Part shown: one piece after another, positions 27,262-35,421 of the stretch
Numbering within the stretch: position 1 is the stretch's first letter
Layout of the letters: every line of letters starts with the position of its first letter
Assembly: GCF_019219065.1 (NCBI RefSeq)
Contig: NZ_JAHUWK010000003.1
Span: 248,001-312,000 of the forward strand
Direction of reading: 5' to 3'
DNA from: Duganella sp. sic0402
Lineage (GTDB): Bacteria; Pseudomonadota; Gammaproteobacteria; Burkholderiales; Burkholderiaceae_D
Length of the DNA: 64,000 nt
Program-made: the position numbers and the translations under genes
The notes under the pieces: generated by a model
Told to the model about the DNA's origin: nothing
Seen by the model: only the letters and a program-made list of their open reading frames with translations
The model's database searches: none

Positions 27262-28014
27262 TCAGGCGAAGGCGGGGCCGATCAAGTCGATGCGGTCGGT
27301 GCAAAAGCCGTCCACGCCCCAAGCCAGGATCTCTCTCGCGCGCTCCGGCGTGTTGACCGTATAGCAGAACAGGCCGTAGCCAGCCGCCTTGATCTGCGCC
27401 GCCAGTTCCGCGTTCAGGTGCTTGTGGTTGGTGTGGATGGCGACCACCGCCAGCTGCCTGGCCTGCTCCTGCCAGTCGGCCGGGATGGTGTCCAGCAGGT
27501 AGCCGCGCGGCAGCTCGGGGGCGGTGTCGCGGGCGGCGGCCAGCGCTGCGTAACTGAACGAGGACAGCAGCGGATAGCTGGCCGGGTCGCCGCTGGCCAG
27601 CTCGGCGGCGTAGTTGTCGCGTGTGATCCTGGCCACCCAGGCGCCGGTGGCGGCTTCAACCCCGTCGGCCGGCTTGATTTCCACATTCATCCAGATGCGC
27701 TGCGCCTTGCAGTAATCGATGAACTGGGTATAGAACGGCACCGGCTCGTCGCGGAAGGCCGGGCCGAACCAGCTGCCGGCGTCCATATTCGACAAGTCAA
27801 TCGCATCGGTCTGCGCCACGCTGCCCTGCCCGTCCACCGTCCGGCCAAATTCCGGATCGTGCACCACCATGCCGATGCCGTCGCGCGACAGCATCACATC
27901 AAACTCGACCGCGTGAAAACCGTAGGCCAGCCCGGCGCGCAAGCCGGCCAAGGTGTTTTCCGGCGCCAGCGTGCCGCCGCCGCGGTGTGCAACAATTTTT
28001 GGATAGGGCCACAT
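27262..28014 (-). CDS. ugpQ: Glycerophosphodiester phosphodiesterase
   Basis: A 250-residue GDPD enzyme: HRGGGTLAPENTLAG holds the catalytic His and metal-binding Glu, and EFDVMLSRDGIGMVVHDPEF holds the second metal and catalytic residues. WMNVEIKPAD completes the active site. No signal peptide, so the cytosolic UgpQ type, which releases glycerol-3-phosphate from glycerophosphodiesters. The start at 28014 was chosen because longer in-frame starts add an unconserved stretch. Confidence 0.9.
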   Translation of the reverse strand: MWPYPKIVAHRGGGTLAPENTLAGLRAGLAYGFHAVEFDVMLSRDGIGMVVHDPEFGRTVDGQGSVAQTDAIDLSNMDAGSWFGPAFRDEPVPFYTQFIDYCKAQRIWMNVEIKPADGVEAATGAWVARITRDNYAAELASGDPASYPLLSSFSYAALAAARDTAPELPRGYLLDTIPADWQEQARQLAVVAIHTNHKHLNAELAAQIKAAGYGLFCYTVNTPERAREILAWGVDGFCTDRIDLIGPAFA

Positions 28015-28142
28015 GGCTGCGCCTTGGTTGATATGGATGACAACGTTATCACGAATGCCGCCGGCGTCAAATAGGTGGCAAGCGGCAGGCCGAACCACTA
28101 CACTAGCGGCCTGATTGTTATTGCTCAAAAGGTAAAATCGTC

Positions 28143-29372
28143 ATGACAGCTCAAACAGCGCTAGGCCATATTCGCGTGCTCGACCTGAGCCGCGTGCTGG
28201 CCGGACCATGGTGTTCGCAGAACCTGGCCGATCTCGGCGCGGACGTGATCAAGATCGAACGTCCCGGCAGCGGCGACGATACCCGCGCCTGGGGGCCGCC
28301 ATACGCGCGCGACGCCGACGGCAACGACACCAGCGAAGCGGCCTACTACCTGTCCGCCAATCGCGGCAAGCGTTCGGTGACGGTGGACATCGCCAGCAGC
28401 GAAGGCCAGCAATTGCTGCGCGAGCTGGTGCGCCACGCCGATGTGGTGCTGGAAAATTACAAGGTCGGCCAACTGAAGCGCTACGGCCTGGATTACGCTG
28501 CGCTGAAGGCCGTCAAGCCCGACCTGGTGTATTGCTCGGTCACCGGCTTCGGCCAGGATGGTCCGTACGCGCACCGCGCCGGCTATGATTTCCTGATTCA
28601 GGGTATGGGTGGGCTGATGTCGGTCACCGGCGAGCGTGATGACCTGCCGGGCGGCGGTCCGCAAAAAGCCGGCGTCGCGTTGACCGACCTGATGACCGGC
28701 ATGTACGCCACCATCGCCATCCTGGCCGCGCTGACGCACCGCGACCGCACCGGTGAAGGCCAGTACATCGACATGGCGCTGCTGGATGTGCAGGTGGCGA
28801 TGCTGGCCAATGCTGGCAGCAATTACCTCAACAGCGGCAAGCCGCCCAAGCGATGGGGCAATGCGCACCCCAACATCGTGCCCTACCAGACCTTCCAGTG
28901 CGCGGACGGCTACATCATCGTAGCGACCGGCAACGATGGCCAGTACCAGAAATTTGTCGAAGCCGGCGGGCGTCCCGAACTGGCCTTCCACGAACGCTAC
29001 GCCACCAACCCGCTGCGCGTGCAGCATCGCGACGAACTGGTGCCGCTGCTGGCCGAGATGGTGCTGCAACAGCCGCGCGACTTCTGGATCGACACGCTGG
29101 AAGCGGTCGGCGTGCCGTGCGGGCCGATCAACAACATGGACGATGTCTACCGCAATCCGCAAGTAGCGGCGCGCGGTCTGGTCATGGACGTGCCACACCC
29201 AACCGCCGGCACGACCAAGCTGGTGCGCAGCCCGATGCGCATGTCCGCCACGCCCACCGGCAACGCCGTCGCACCGCCGCTGCTGGGCCAGCACACCGAC
29301 TCGGTGCTGCGCGAGCTGCTCTGCCGCAGCGAAGAAGACATCGCCGCCCTGCGCGCCAAAGGAGTGCTGTAA
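28143..29372 (+). CDS. CaiB/BaiF family CoA-transferase
   Basis: A 409-residue class III CoA-transferase. The CoA-binding LSRVLAGPWCSQNLADLGADV and IKIERPGSGDDTRAWGPP at the N-terminus and the catalytic Asp in VALTDLMTGMYATIAIL match the family. The true acid substrate cannot be inferred. It is followed at once by the GNAT gene (stop TAA abuts the TTG start). Confidence 0.93.
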   Translation: MTAQTALGHIRVLDLSRVLAGPWCSQNLADLGADVIKIERPGSGDDTRAWGPPYARDADGNDTSEAAYYLSANRGKRSVTVDIASSEGQQLLRELVRHADVVLENYKVGQLKRYGLDYAALKAVKPDLVYCSVTGFGQDGPYAHRAGYDFLIQGMGGLMSVTGERDDLPGGGPQKAGVALTDLMTGMYATIAILAALTHRDRTGEGQYIDMALLDVQVAMLANAGSNYLNSGKPPKRWGNAHPNIVPYQTFQCADGYIIVATGNDGQYQKFVEAGGRPELAFHERYATNPLRVQHRDELVPLLAEMVLQQPRDFWIDTLEAVGVPCGPINNMDDVYRNPQVAARGLVMDVPHPTAGTTKLVRSPMRMSATPTGNAVAPPLLGQHTDSVLRELLCRSEEDIAALRAKGVL

Positions 29373-29813
29373 TTGATTACCCTGGTAGAAATCACCGCCC
29401 ACAACTTTGAAGACTACATGGAGATGGAGTTGCCTGAGCACCAGCGCGGCTACCTTGCCAGCAACGCGTTTTCGATCGCGCAGGCCAGGTATTACGATGA
29501 CTACATCCCGCGCGGCATCTGCTATGAAGGCAAGCCAGCCGGCTTCCTGCTGTACGACAAGCAGTCGAACAACAACGCCGGCGAATACGGCATCTACCGC
29601 TTCATGGTGGACTATGCTCAGCAAGGCAAAGGCATAGGCCGCCGCGCGATGGAACTGCTGCTGGACGAATTGAAAGCCAAGCCCGGCGTCAAGCTGATCA
29701 CCATCTGCTACAAGCCGGACAACGCCAACGCTCAGTCCTTCTACCGCAGCTTCGGCTTTGAAGAAACCGGCCTCGACGAAATCGGCGAAATGATCGCCGT
29801 GATCCGCCCGTAG
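29373..29813 (+). CDS. GNAT family N-acetyltransferase
   Basis: A 146-residue GNAT protein. The acetyl-CoA binding segment is GQ-type (DYAQQGKGIGRRAMELLLDEL), followed by LITICYKPDNANAQSFYRSFGFEETG. The start is a TTG directly after the CoA-transferase stop, served by AAAGGAG (29358-29364), an ideal Shine-Dalgarno that lies inside the preceding gene. The substrate may be a polyamine or similar (the pattern resembles spermidine acetyltransferase-like GNATs), but this is an inference. Confidence 0.85.
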   Translation: MITLVEITAHNFEDYMEMELPEHQRGYLASNAFSIAQARYYDDYIPRGICYEGKPAGFLLYDKQSNNNAGEYGIYRFMVDYAQQGKGIGRRAMELLLDELKAKPGVKLITICYKPDNANAQSFYRSFGFEETGLDEIGEMIAVIRP

Positions 29814-29850
29814 AAGTCAACGCCGCCGCTCTCGCTCCAGTTCGCGATCA

Positions 29851-29979
29851 TCACGCCGCCAGCTCGGCCCGGATGGCGCGGCGTGCACCGCGTATCGCGC
29901 CGGTCAGCGGCGCAAAGTAGCGCCGCAAACTATCCCGGAACATGCGTTTGACGAAGCCCACTTGCTCATCCGTTTTCAT
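29851..29979 (-). CDS. Predicted 42-residue small protein
   Basis: ATG at 29979 preceded by GGAGG with seven-base spacing. The product is short and very basic (about ten Arg/Lys), starting MKTDEQVGFVKRMFRDSLRR and ending RRAIRAELAA. Its start lies inside the end of the upstream tiny ORF, so the two would be translationally coupled. No family recognised; it could be an amphipathic or nucleic-acid-contacting peptide, or chance. Confidence 0.5.
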   Translation of the reverse strand: MKTDEQVGFVKRMFRDSLRRYFAPLTGAIRGARRAIRAELAA

Positions 29980-30073
29980 TTGCTGCCCTCCGCAGTATTT
30001 TCCGCGCCGAGTAATACAGCACCATGGCCAATAGCGCTGCGTCCATCAACAGCATAATAAATCCAAAATGCAT
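29966..30073 (-). CDS. Predicted 35-residue single-pass membrane peptide
   Basis: ATG at 30073 with GGGAG six bases upstream. The product is one hydrophobic helix (FGFIMLLMDAALLAMVLYY) followed by a basic tail (SARKILRRAANENG), the layout of a small inner-membrane protein oriented by positive-inside charges. An in-frame ATG at 30106 would add 11 residues but has no clear ribosome-binding site. It overlaps the next tiny ORF by 14 bp. Confidence 0.5.
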   Translation of the reverse strand: MHFGFIMLLMDAALLAMVLYYSARKILRRAANENG

Positions 30074-30141
30074 GATCAGCTCCCAGTGAATGTGCCTGTC
30101 ATCCATGATGTATCAGGCCCCATGGCGGCAGCCTGCTCCGG

Positions 30142-30471
30142 TTAGACACTCAGGTCGCGTTTGAGTTCCTGGATCTGGCTGTGCATATCCGCGACCGCGC
30201 CTTTGATCTGGCCGGACAAGGTGGGGATGTAGTTGCAGATGCGCCTGGCGCGCTCGGCCAGGATGTCCAGGTCGCGCACCAGCTTGCGGATGCGCGCGTC
30301 GTCGCCCGACTGCAATATCTCGCGCGCGTCGTCGGCGTGGCGGTCCATCAGTTCGAGGCAATCGCGCAGCTCGCGCGGCAAGCCAGGCTCCGCCGACGCG
30401 GCCTGCGCTGCCTGGCGTACCGCACGCTCGACAAAATAAAACCGGTGCTGAATATCGTTGGGATGCAGCAT
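30142..30471 (-). CDS. Hypothetical helical protein (109 residues)
   Basis: A 109-residue soluble protein predicted to be almost all helix (long runs such as RDCLELMDRHADDAREILQS and RIRKLVRDLDILAERARRIC). It begins MLHPNDIQHRFYFVERAVRQ. The start is set by GGAGATCATCATG. I do not recognise the family. It is transcribed towards the two tiny ORFs but is about 70 bp from them. Confidence 0.65.
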   Translation of the reverse strand: MLHPNDIQHRFYFVERAVRQAAQAASAEPGLPRELRDCLELMDRHADDAREILQSGDDARIRKLVRDLDILAERARRICNYIPTLSGQIKGAVADMHSQIQELKRDLSV

Positions 30472-30579
30472 GATGATCTCCTCCATGAGCAGGCACCAGT
30501 GTGCCCGTGCGGATGAGACAGCAAGCGTTGCAAGCAGTTTCAGCGATCAGCGGTGGCGCTGACTCAGATCAAACGCGCG

Positions 30580-31824
30580 TCAGTTTTCAGCTTGGCCGAG
30601 CGGCGCCAGCCGGCGCAGCCTCAGCGCGACCAGCAGCGCCAGCCCCAGCGCGCAGGCCAGCACCGCCACCACGCCTGGCCAGCCGGAGTGTCCCCACATG
30701 ACGCCGGTGGCCGAACCGATTACGCTGGAGCCCAGGTAGTAGAAGAACAGGTACAGCGCCGAGGCCAGCGCCTTGTTGCTGATCGCACGCCGCCCTACCC
30801 AGCTGCTGGCCACTGAGTGCGTAGCGAAGAAGCCATAGGTGAATACGGCCACGCCCAGCAGGATCAGCGGCAGCCAGTCCGACAAAGTCAGCAGCAGGCC
30901 ACTGAGCATAATCAGCGCCATCACCCACAGCACATGCCGGCGGCCATAGCGGTCGGCCAGCCGTCCCGCCCACACCGAGCTGTAGATCCCCAGCAGGTAG
31001 AAGAACGACACCGCACCCACCACACTCTGGCTCAGGCTGAACGGACCGCCCAGCAAACGGTAGGCAATGTAGTTGTACAGGCTGACAAACGCGCCCATCA
31101 GCAGGAAGGCCAGCGCAAACAGCCACGGCAAGCCACGGTCCGACAGGTGCAGCCGGAACCCGGCCGGCAGCGCGCGCCAGCCGCCGTTGGCCGGCTTGAA
31201 ATGACGCGAGGCAGGCAGGCTGCGCCAGAACTCCAGCGCCGCCGCGATACCCGCCACGCCCACCATCGCCAGCGCGATCCGCCACGAGAAATGGTCGCTT
31301 AGCACCGAAGTGATCACTCGCCCCGCCATGCCGCCAAAGGCGCTACCGCTGATGTACAAGCCCATCGACAGACCCAGCGACGCCGGTTCGATCTCCTCGC
31401 CCAGATACGCCATGGCGATGGCAGGCATGCCGCCCAGCACCACGCCCAGCATGGCACGCATCGCCAGCAGTTGCGGATAGTTGTGCGCGAAAGCGCACAG
31501 CAAGGTCATGATGGCAGCCACCGCCATCGCCGCCACCATCAGCGGCTTGCGCCCGAGACGTTCCGAAATGGCACTTGATGCCAGCAGCGAGACCGCCAGC
31601 GCGCCGGTGGAAATCGACAGCACCATGCTGCTCTGCGCCGCCGTCAGCGCAAATTCATGCGACAGCAGCGGCATCAGCGGCTGCACGCAGTACAGCAAGG
31701 CAAAGGTGGCGAAGCCGCCAAAAAACATGGCGCGGTTGCTGCGTTTGAATTCGGGACTGCCGAGGGCGATGCGTGGGCCGGGCGTTGCCGGAATGGCGCT
31801 GGCCGAGGTGGCGCTGAGTGACAT
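30580..31824 (-). CDS. MFS transporter, YnfM-like
   Basis: A 414-residue major facilitator with 12 predicted helices. It has the loop 2-3 motif ISERLGRKPLMVAAMAVA and a second copy RLADRYGRRHVLWVMAL. Sequence style and the divergent LysR partner match the ynfM/ynfL arrangement, where the substrate is poorly known (arabinose or drug efflux has been proposed for relatives). The 97-bp gap to the LysR gene is AT-rich and must hold both promoters. Confidence 0.88.
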   Translation of the reverse strand: MSLSATSASAIPATPGPRIALGSPEFKRSNRAMFFGGFATFALLYCVQPLMPLLSHEFALTAAQSSMVLSISTGALAVSLLASSAISERLGRKPLMVAAMAVAAIMTLLCAFAHNYPQLLAMRAMLGVVLGGMPAIAMAYLGEEIEPASLGLSMGLYISGSAFGGMAGRVITSVLSDHFSWRIALAMVGVAGIAAALEFWRSLPASRHFKPANGGWRALPAGFRLHLSDRGLPWLFALAFLLMGAFVSLYNYIAYRLLGGPFSLSQSVVGAVSFFYLLGIYSSVWAGRLADRYGRRHVLWVMALIMLSGLLLTLSDWLPLILLGVAVFTYGFFATHSVASSWVGRRAISNKALASALYLFFYYLGSSVIGSATGVMWGHSGWPGVVAVLACALGLALLVALRLRRLAPLGQAEN

Positions 31825-31921
31825 GGTGCGGTTCCTGCGAGCTACGATGAGTTCATCTTAGGGTTGCCACATTAATCCGTCCAATATATATTTAAACCCT
31901 CAGTAATACTTTAAAACGATA

Positions 31922-32821
31922 ATGGAACTACGCCACCTGCGCTACTTCGTTGCGGTTGCCGAGGAGTTAAGCTTTACCCGTGCCGCCGAGCGGCTGCACA
32001 TCGGCCAGCCGCCGCTAAGCCATCAAATTCAGATGCTGGAAGCGGAAGTGGGCGCGCAACTGCTGGAACGCAGCAAGCGCTGGGTGCGCCTGACCGAGGC
32101 CGGCAAACTGTTCCTGGAGGACGCGCGCCGCGTGCTGGCCCTGTCCGAACAGGCGATGCTGACGGCGCGCCGTGCCGAGCGCGGCGAGGCGGGCGAGATC
32201 AAGGTCGGCTTCACCTTCTCCACCCCGCTGACGCCGCTGTTTGCGGCGGTGATCAACCGCTACCGCCAGCGTTATCCGGGCGTGCAGCTGACGCTGAAGG
32301 AAATGTCCACCGTCGGCCAGATCGAGGCGCTGGCGGCGCGCGAACTTGATCTCGGCCTGGTGCGGCCGCCGGAACTGAATTTGCCGGAATCGGTGGCGCT
32401 GACAATCTTGCGGCGCGATCCGCTGGTGATGGTGCTGCCGGTCGGCCATCCACTGGCCGCCAAGCAGCGCATCGCCGTCAGCGACCTCAAGGGTGAACCA
32501 CTGGTGATGTATCCGGAAAGCGCCGGCACCGGGATTCACCCGCAGATCAACCGGCTGTGCCGCGAAGCAGGCTTCAAGCCGACCATCGCCATGGAGGCGG
32601 GAGAAGCGTCGACCATCATCGGCCTGGTGGCGGCGGGCTGCGGCGTGTCGGTGCTGCCAAGCTCCTTCAACATCATCCGCATGAACGAGGTGTGTTACCG
32701 GCCGATGGCGGACGCAGAAGCAACCACGGCGCTGTATCTGGCGAAAAGAAAAGATGCCATATCGCCGCTGGTGGCCGCCTTCGTCGCGGTGGCGACGGAG
32801 GCGGCTGCGGCGCTGGCTTAG
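31922..32821 (+). CDS. LysR family transcriptional regulator (YnfL-like)
   Basis: A 299-residue LysR protein: N-terminal HTH MELRHLRYFVAVAEELSFTR with AAERLHIGQPPLSHQIQMLE, then a periplasmic-binding-like effector domain (LDLGLVRPPELNLPE). The DNA-binding part is closest to the BenM/CatM style. It is divergent from the MFS gene and probably controls it. Its 3' end overlaps the convergent hypothetical gene by 4 bp. Confidence 0.9.
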   Translation: MELRHLRYFVAVAEELSFTRAAERLHIGQPPLSHQIQMLEAEVGAQLLERSKRWVRLTEAGKLFLEDARRVLALSEQAMLTARRAERGEAGEIKVGFTFSTPLTPLFAAVINRYRQRYPGVQLTLKEMSTVGQIEALAARELDLGLVRPPELNLPESVALTILRRDPLVMVLPVGHPLAAKQRIAVSDLKGEPLVMYPESAGTGIHPQINRLCREAGFKPTIAMEAGEASTIIGLVAAGCGVSVLPSSFNIIRMNEVCYRPMADAEATTALYLAKRKDAISPLVAAFVAVATEAAAALA

Positions 32822-33705
32822 GAGTAGTCCGCGTCCAGCTCGGAGCCGGCGTAGTTTTCCAGTTCCGCGAACAGCGTTTTCATCGCGGTGCGGCCCTTGA
32901 TGTTTTGCAGCACGGTGCAGGTCTGGCGATAGCTGTCGATGCGCTCCAGCAGCACCGGATGGTGCTGCACCGGCACCTTGGCCACCAGCTCGGCCCAGCC
33001 GGCCTCATAGTCGGGCTTGTTCTTGCGCACCGCCTTGACGAAACGCTCAAACTCTTTCTGGCCGGTGCGCGCGACGATCATGCCGCCGCCCTCCACCGCA
33101 AAAATCACTGCCAGCGCAATCACGCCTTCCGCATTCAGGTCGGCATCGCTGACCGGCCCCTCGGTATTGTGGCGGCGCAGCCAGCCGGCCAGCCGCACCA
33201 CCGCCTGCACTTCCTTGCGCTGCTTGAACTGAATGGCGTAACGCTCGCTGCCATTCCAGTTCTGGTTCGGATCGGTCTGGCAGATGTCGATGAACTTCTC
33301 GCGCAGACGGCGTGCCGCGTACACCGGGTCGGTGTCGTACTCGCCGACCAGCGCGTCCTCCGGCAAGGCCGCCAGGTCCTTGATCATGCGGAAGCCAATC
33401 TGGAAGGCATGCTCGGCGCCCTCGTCGATCAGCAGGTCCAGCGCGGCCAGGTCATCATTGCCCGGCAGCGCCTGCTCCAGCCCCAGCGACACGCAGCCTG
33501 CGGTCAGCTGCAAGGCCTTCTGGATGCCGTCGGCGGTGCGGTCGTTGGTGAACTTCTCGGCCACCATGGCGGTGATGCCGGTCAGCTCGTCGGCCAGCGT
33601 GTAGGCGGCGTCATCGTCCGGGTGCTTGGCCAGCTGCTGGATCGCGCGGGTCAGGCGCGGCAGGGTTTCTACTACGAGTGCAGGCAGCATCTGGTCGCCA
33701 CCCAT
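32818..33705 (-). CDS. Hypothetical protein, fourth gene of J-domain operon
   Basis: A 295-residue cytosolic protein, predicted helical, with no membrane segment or signal peptide (MGGDQMLPALVVETLPRLTR). It contains a segment with many charged residues (RRHNTEGPVSDADLNAEGV) but no recognisable catalytic motif. Its ATG shares one base with the upstream stop (TGATG), which implies coupling; a GTG one codon earlier is possible. I do not recognise the family. Its place in the J-domain operon is the only functional hint. Confidence 0.7.
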   Translation of the reverse strand: MGGDQMLPALVVETLPRLTRAIQQLAKHPDDDAAYTLADELTGITAMVAEKFTNDRTADGIQKALQLTAGCVSLGLEQALPGNDDLAALDLLIDEGAEHAFQIGFRMIKDLAALPEDALVGEYDTDPVYAARRLREKFIDICQTDPNQNWNGSERYAIQFKQRKEVQAVVRLAGWLRRHNTEGPVSDADLNAEGVIALAVIFAVEGGGMIVARTGQKEFERFVKAVRKNKPDYEAGWAELVAKVPVQHHPVLLERIDSYRQTCTVLQNIKGRTAMKTLFAELENYAGSELDADYS

Positions 33706-34475
33706 CACGAGAAGATGTTGGTGCCGACCGAGCGGCGCGAAGTCTTCGCGGCGCGCGTGGATGGCACTTGCTTGCGCAGGCGGTACAGCAGTTCCTTGGT
33801 CGAGCGCTGCAGCATGGTCGGCTCTTCGTCAGGATCGTCGTTGTACTCGGCGTCAGCCAGATCGGCGCTGTGGCGGAACTCCGGGAACAGCTCGAACAGC
33901 GCGCGGTCCCAGCCGTCTTCCGACGCCTGCGCCAGCGCGATCGCCACCGGCACGATATCGCTGTCGGACGCGGTCTGGCCGGTCAGGTAGGGGCCTTTCG
34001 AAATCACTTCGCCAGCCACTTCCAGGATTTCCTTCGGTGCCAGCGAGAACAGGATGGCGAAGATGGTGGCGCCATGATCGGTGGCCGATGCGGCCGCCAG
34101 CAGTTCATTGCGGCGCTCGTCGTCGTCGTTGGCAAAGGCCACGCCGTGGATGTGGGCGAACAGCGACTCGGCGATGCGCTCGGGATCGTCCTCGATCTGG
34201 TCATCCGGCCAGGTGGCGGCGATGAAGGCCAGGCTGTCGGCCCAGGCTTTCGGCGGCACCAGCAGCGTCGCCAGCGACATCTTGCCGCCGTCGAAACCGG
34301 CCATGTGCAGCGCGGTCACTTGCGGCGGAATGTTGTTCAGCACTTCCACCACCGCCAGGTCGCCGAACTGGTCGGCCGCTTCGGCGAAGGCTTGCTCGGC
34401 GTGGCTCAGCGAGCCGGCCAGCACCAGCTCGGTCACTTGCTTGCTCAGGGCTGGCAGATTAGATTTTTCGGACAT
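33705..34475 (-). CDS. Hypothetical protein, third gene of J-domain operon
   Basis: A 256-residue acidic protein. The start at 34475 is set by GGAGACTAAGCATG. It begins with an amphipathic helical region (LPALSKQVTELVLAGSLSHA) and has several helix-turn segments; the last about 35 residues are basic (RLRKQVPSTRAAKTSRRS) and could bind nucleic acid or be disordered. No known domain is visible. It lies 2 bp after the 166-residue gene and 1 bp overlap from the fourth gene. Confidence 0.7.
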   Translation of the reverse strand: MSEKSNLPALSKQVTELVLAGSLSHAEQAFAEAADQFGDLAVVEVLNNIPPQVTALHMAGFDGGKMSLATLLVPPKAWADSLAFIAATWPDDQIEDDPERIAESLFAHIHGVAFANDDDERRNELLAAASATDHGATIFAILFSLAPKEILEVAGEVISKGPYLTGQTASDSDIVPVAIALAQASEDGWDRALFELFPEFRHSADLADAEYNDDPDEEPTMLQRSTKELLYRLRKQVPSTRAAKTSRRSVGTNIFS

Positions 34476-34477
34476 GC

Positions 34478-34978
34478 TTAGTCTCCATCCTGGTCGAACA
34501 TTTGCGCGAAGTCGTCGCTGGCCGTGTCGTCGTCTTCCACATCGTCGCCATCGTCGTTGCGCGACAGCTGGTCCAGCGACTGGTCGTCGTCGTCCCACTT
34601 GCGCGGATTTTTATGCAGGAAGGCGGTGATGATGGCCTGGCGCGCCAGGTCCGGCATGCTCTCGCCAATCGCTGCATACATCCTGGCCGCTTCCTCGCCC
34701 TTGCAGGATGCCATGGCGAACACCCGCGACGCGTCGCCGAACTCGTAGTCCTCGGCTTCGGCCAGCAGGCCTTTCGGATCGCTGAATTCGAGGTGATCGA
34801 CCAGCGCGAAGGCCAGCATGTTCACGTCTTCGATGCCGCCGCCCTGGGCGTACTCGCCCACCAGCGCATCGACCATGCGCTGGTAGTTCTTGCGGTCCGG
34901 CGGATCGCCCAGGATGCCTTCGATCTGGCCTTCCAGCTCGCGCGATTGATAGGCGAACTCAGGGTGTACTTTTCTCAT
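34478..34978 (-). CDS. Hypothetical acidic protein, second gene of J-domain operon
   Basis: A 166-residue protein with a folded-looking helical N-terminal part (MRKVHPEFAYQSRELEGQIE, then NYQRMVDALVGEY) and a very acidic C-terminal tail (about 17 Asp/Glu in the last 40 residues). The tail may be a disordered client- or partner-binding segment. It follows the J-domain gene by 25 bp. No family recognised. Confidence 0.7.
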   Translation of the reverse strand: MRKVHPEFAYQSRELEGQIEGILGDPPDRKNYQRMVDALVGEYAQGGGIEDVNMLAFALVDHLEFSDPKGLLAEAEDYEFGDASRVFAMASCKGEEAARMYAAIGESMPDLARQAIITAFLHKNPRKWDDDDQSLDQLSRNDDGDDVEDDDTASDDFAQMFDQDGD

Positions 34979-35003
34979 TGCTTGCTTTCTTCTAAATCAG
35001 GTA

Positions 35004-35297
35004 TTACGCCGCCGGCAGCGTGGTGCCGTGCAGGGCGAACAGCGAACGCCACAGCTGATAGGCCTCGGCCTCGGCGTCGATGATGATGCGGTGGTTCAGG
35101 CTCTGGTTGTACTCTTCACGCTTGGCCGGATCGGACAGGATCTCGTAAGCCTTGGTGACCGCCTTGAAGCGCGCATCCGCGCCGGGTTCGGGATTGCGGT
35201 CCGGGTGGAAGCGCATGGCCAGCGAGCGGTAAACTTTTTTTATCTCGTCTTCGCTGGCGTTCGGCGCGATACCCAGTGTATTGTAATAATTTTCCAT
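35004..35297 (-). CDS. J-domain (DnaJ-like) protein
   Basis: A 97-residue protein consisting of a J domain ([23 protein letters not shown] at residues 31-33 in RFHPDRN) and about 30 further residues ([20 protein letters not shown]). The HPD triad is intact, so it can stimulate an Hsp70 ATPase. It lacks the Gly/Phe, zinc-finger and C-terminal domains of DnaJ. The start at 35297 follows GGAG. It is the first gene of a four-gene operon with three unassigned proteins. Confidence 0.9.
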   Translation of the reverse strand: MENYYNTLGIAPNASEDEIKKVYRSLAMRFHPDRNPEPGADARFKAVTKAYEILSDPAKREEYNQSLNHRIIIDAEAEAYQLWRSLFALHGTTLPAA

Positions 35298-35421
35298 TTT
35301 GGAAACTCCGGGCCGTGGTGCTGACACAAATTAATCGACCATTATACCGCGCCGCCATATCCCTACCGGCAATACGGTAAAATGCATTTATATAGAACTT
35401 TCTAGCATAGTCACCTTTCAG

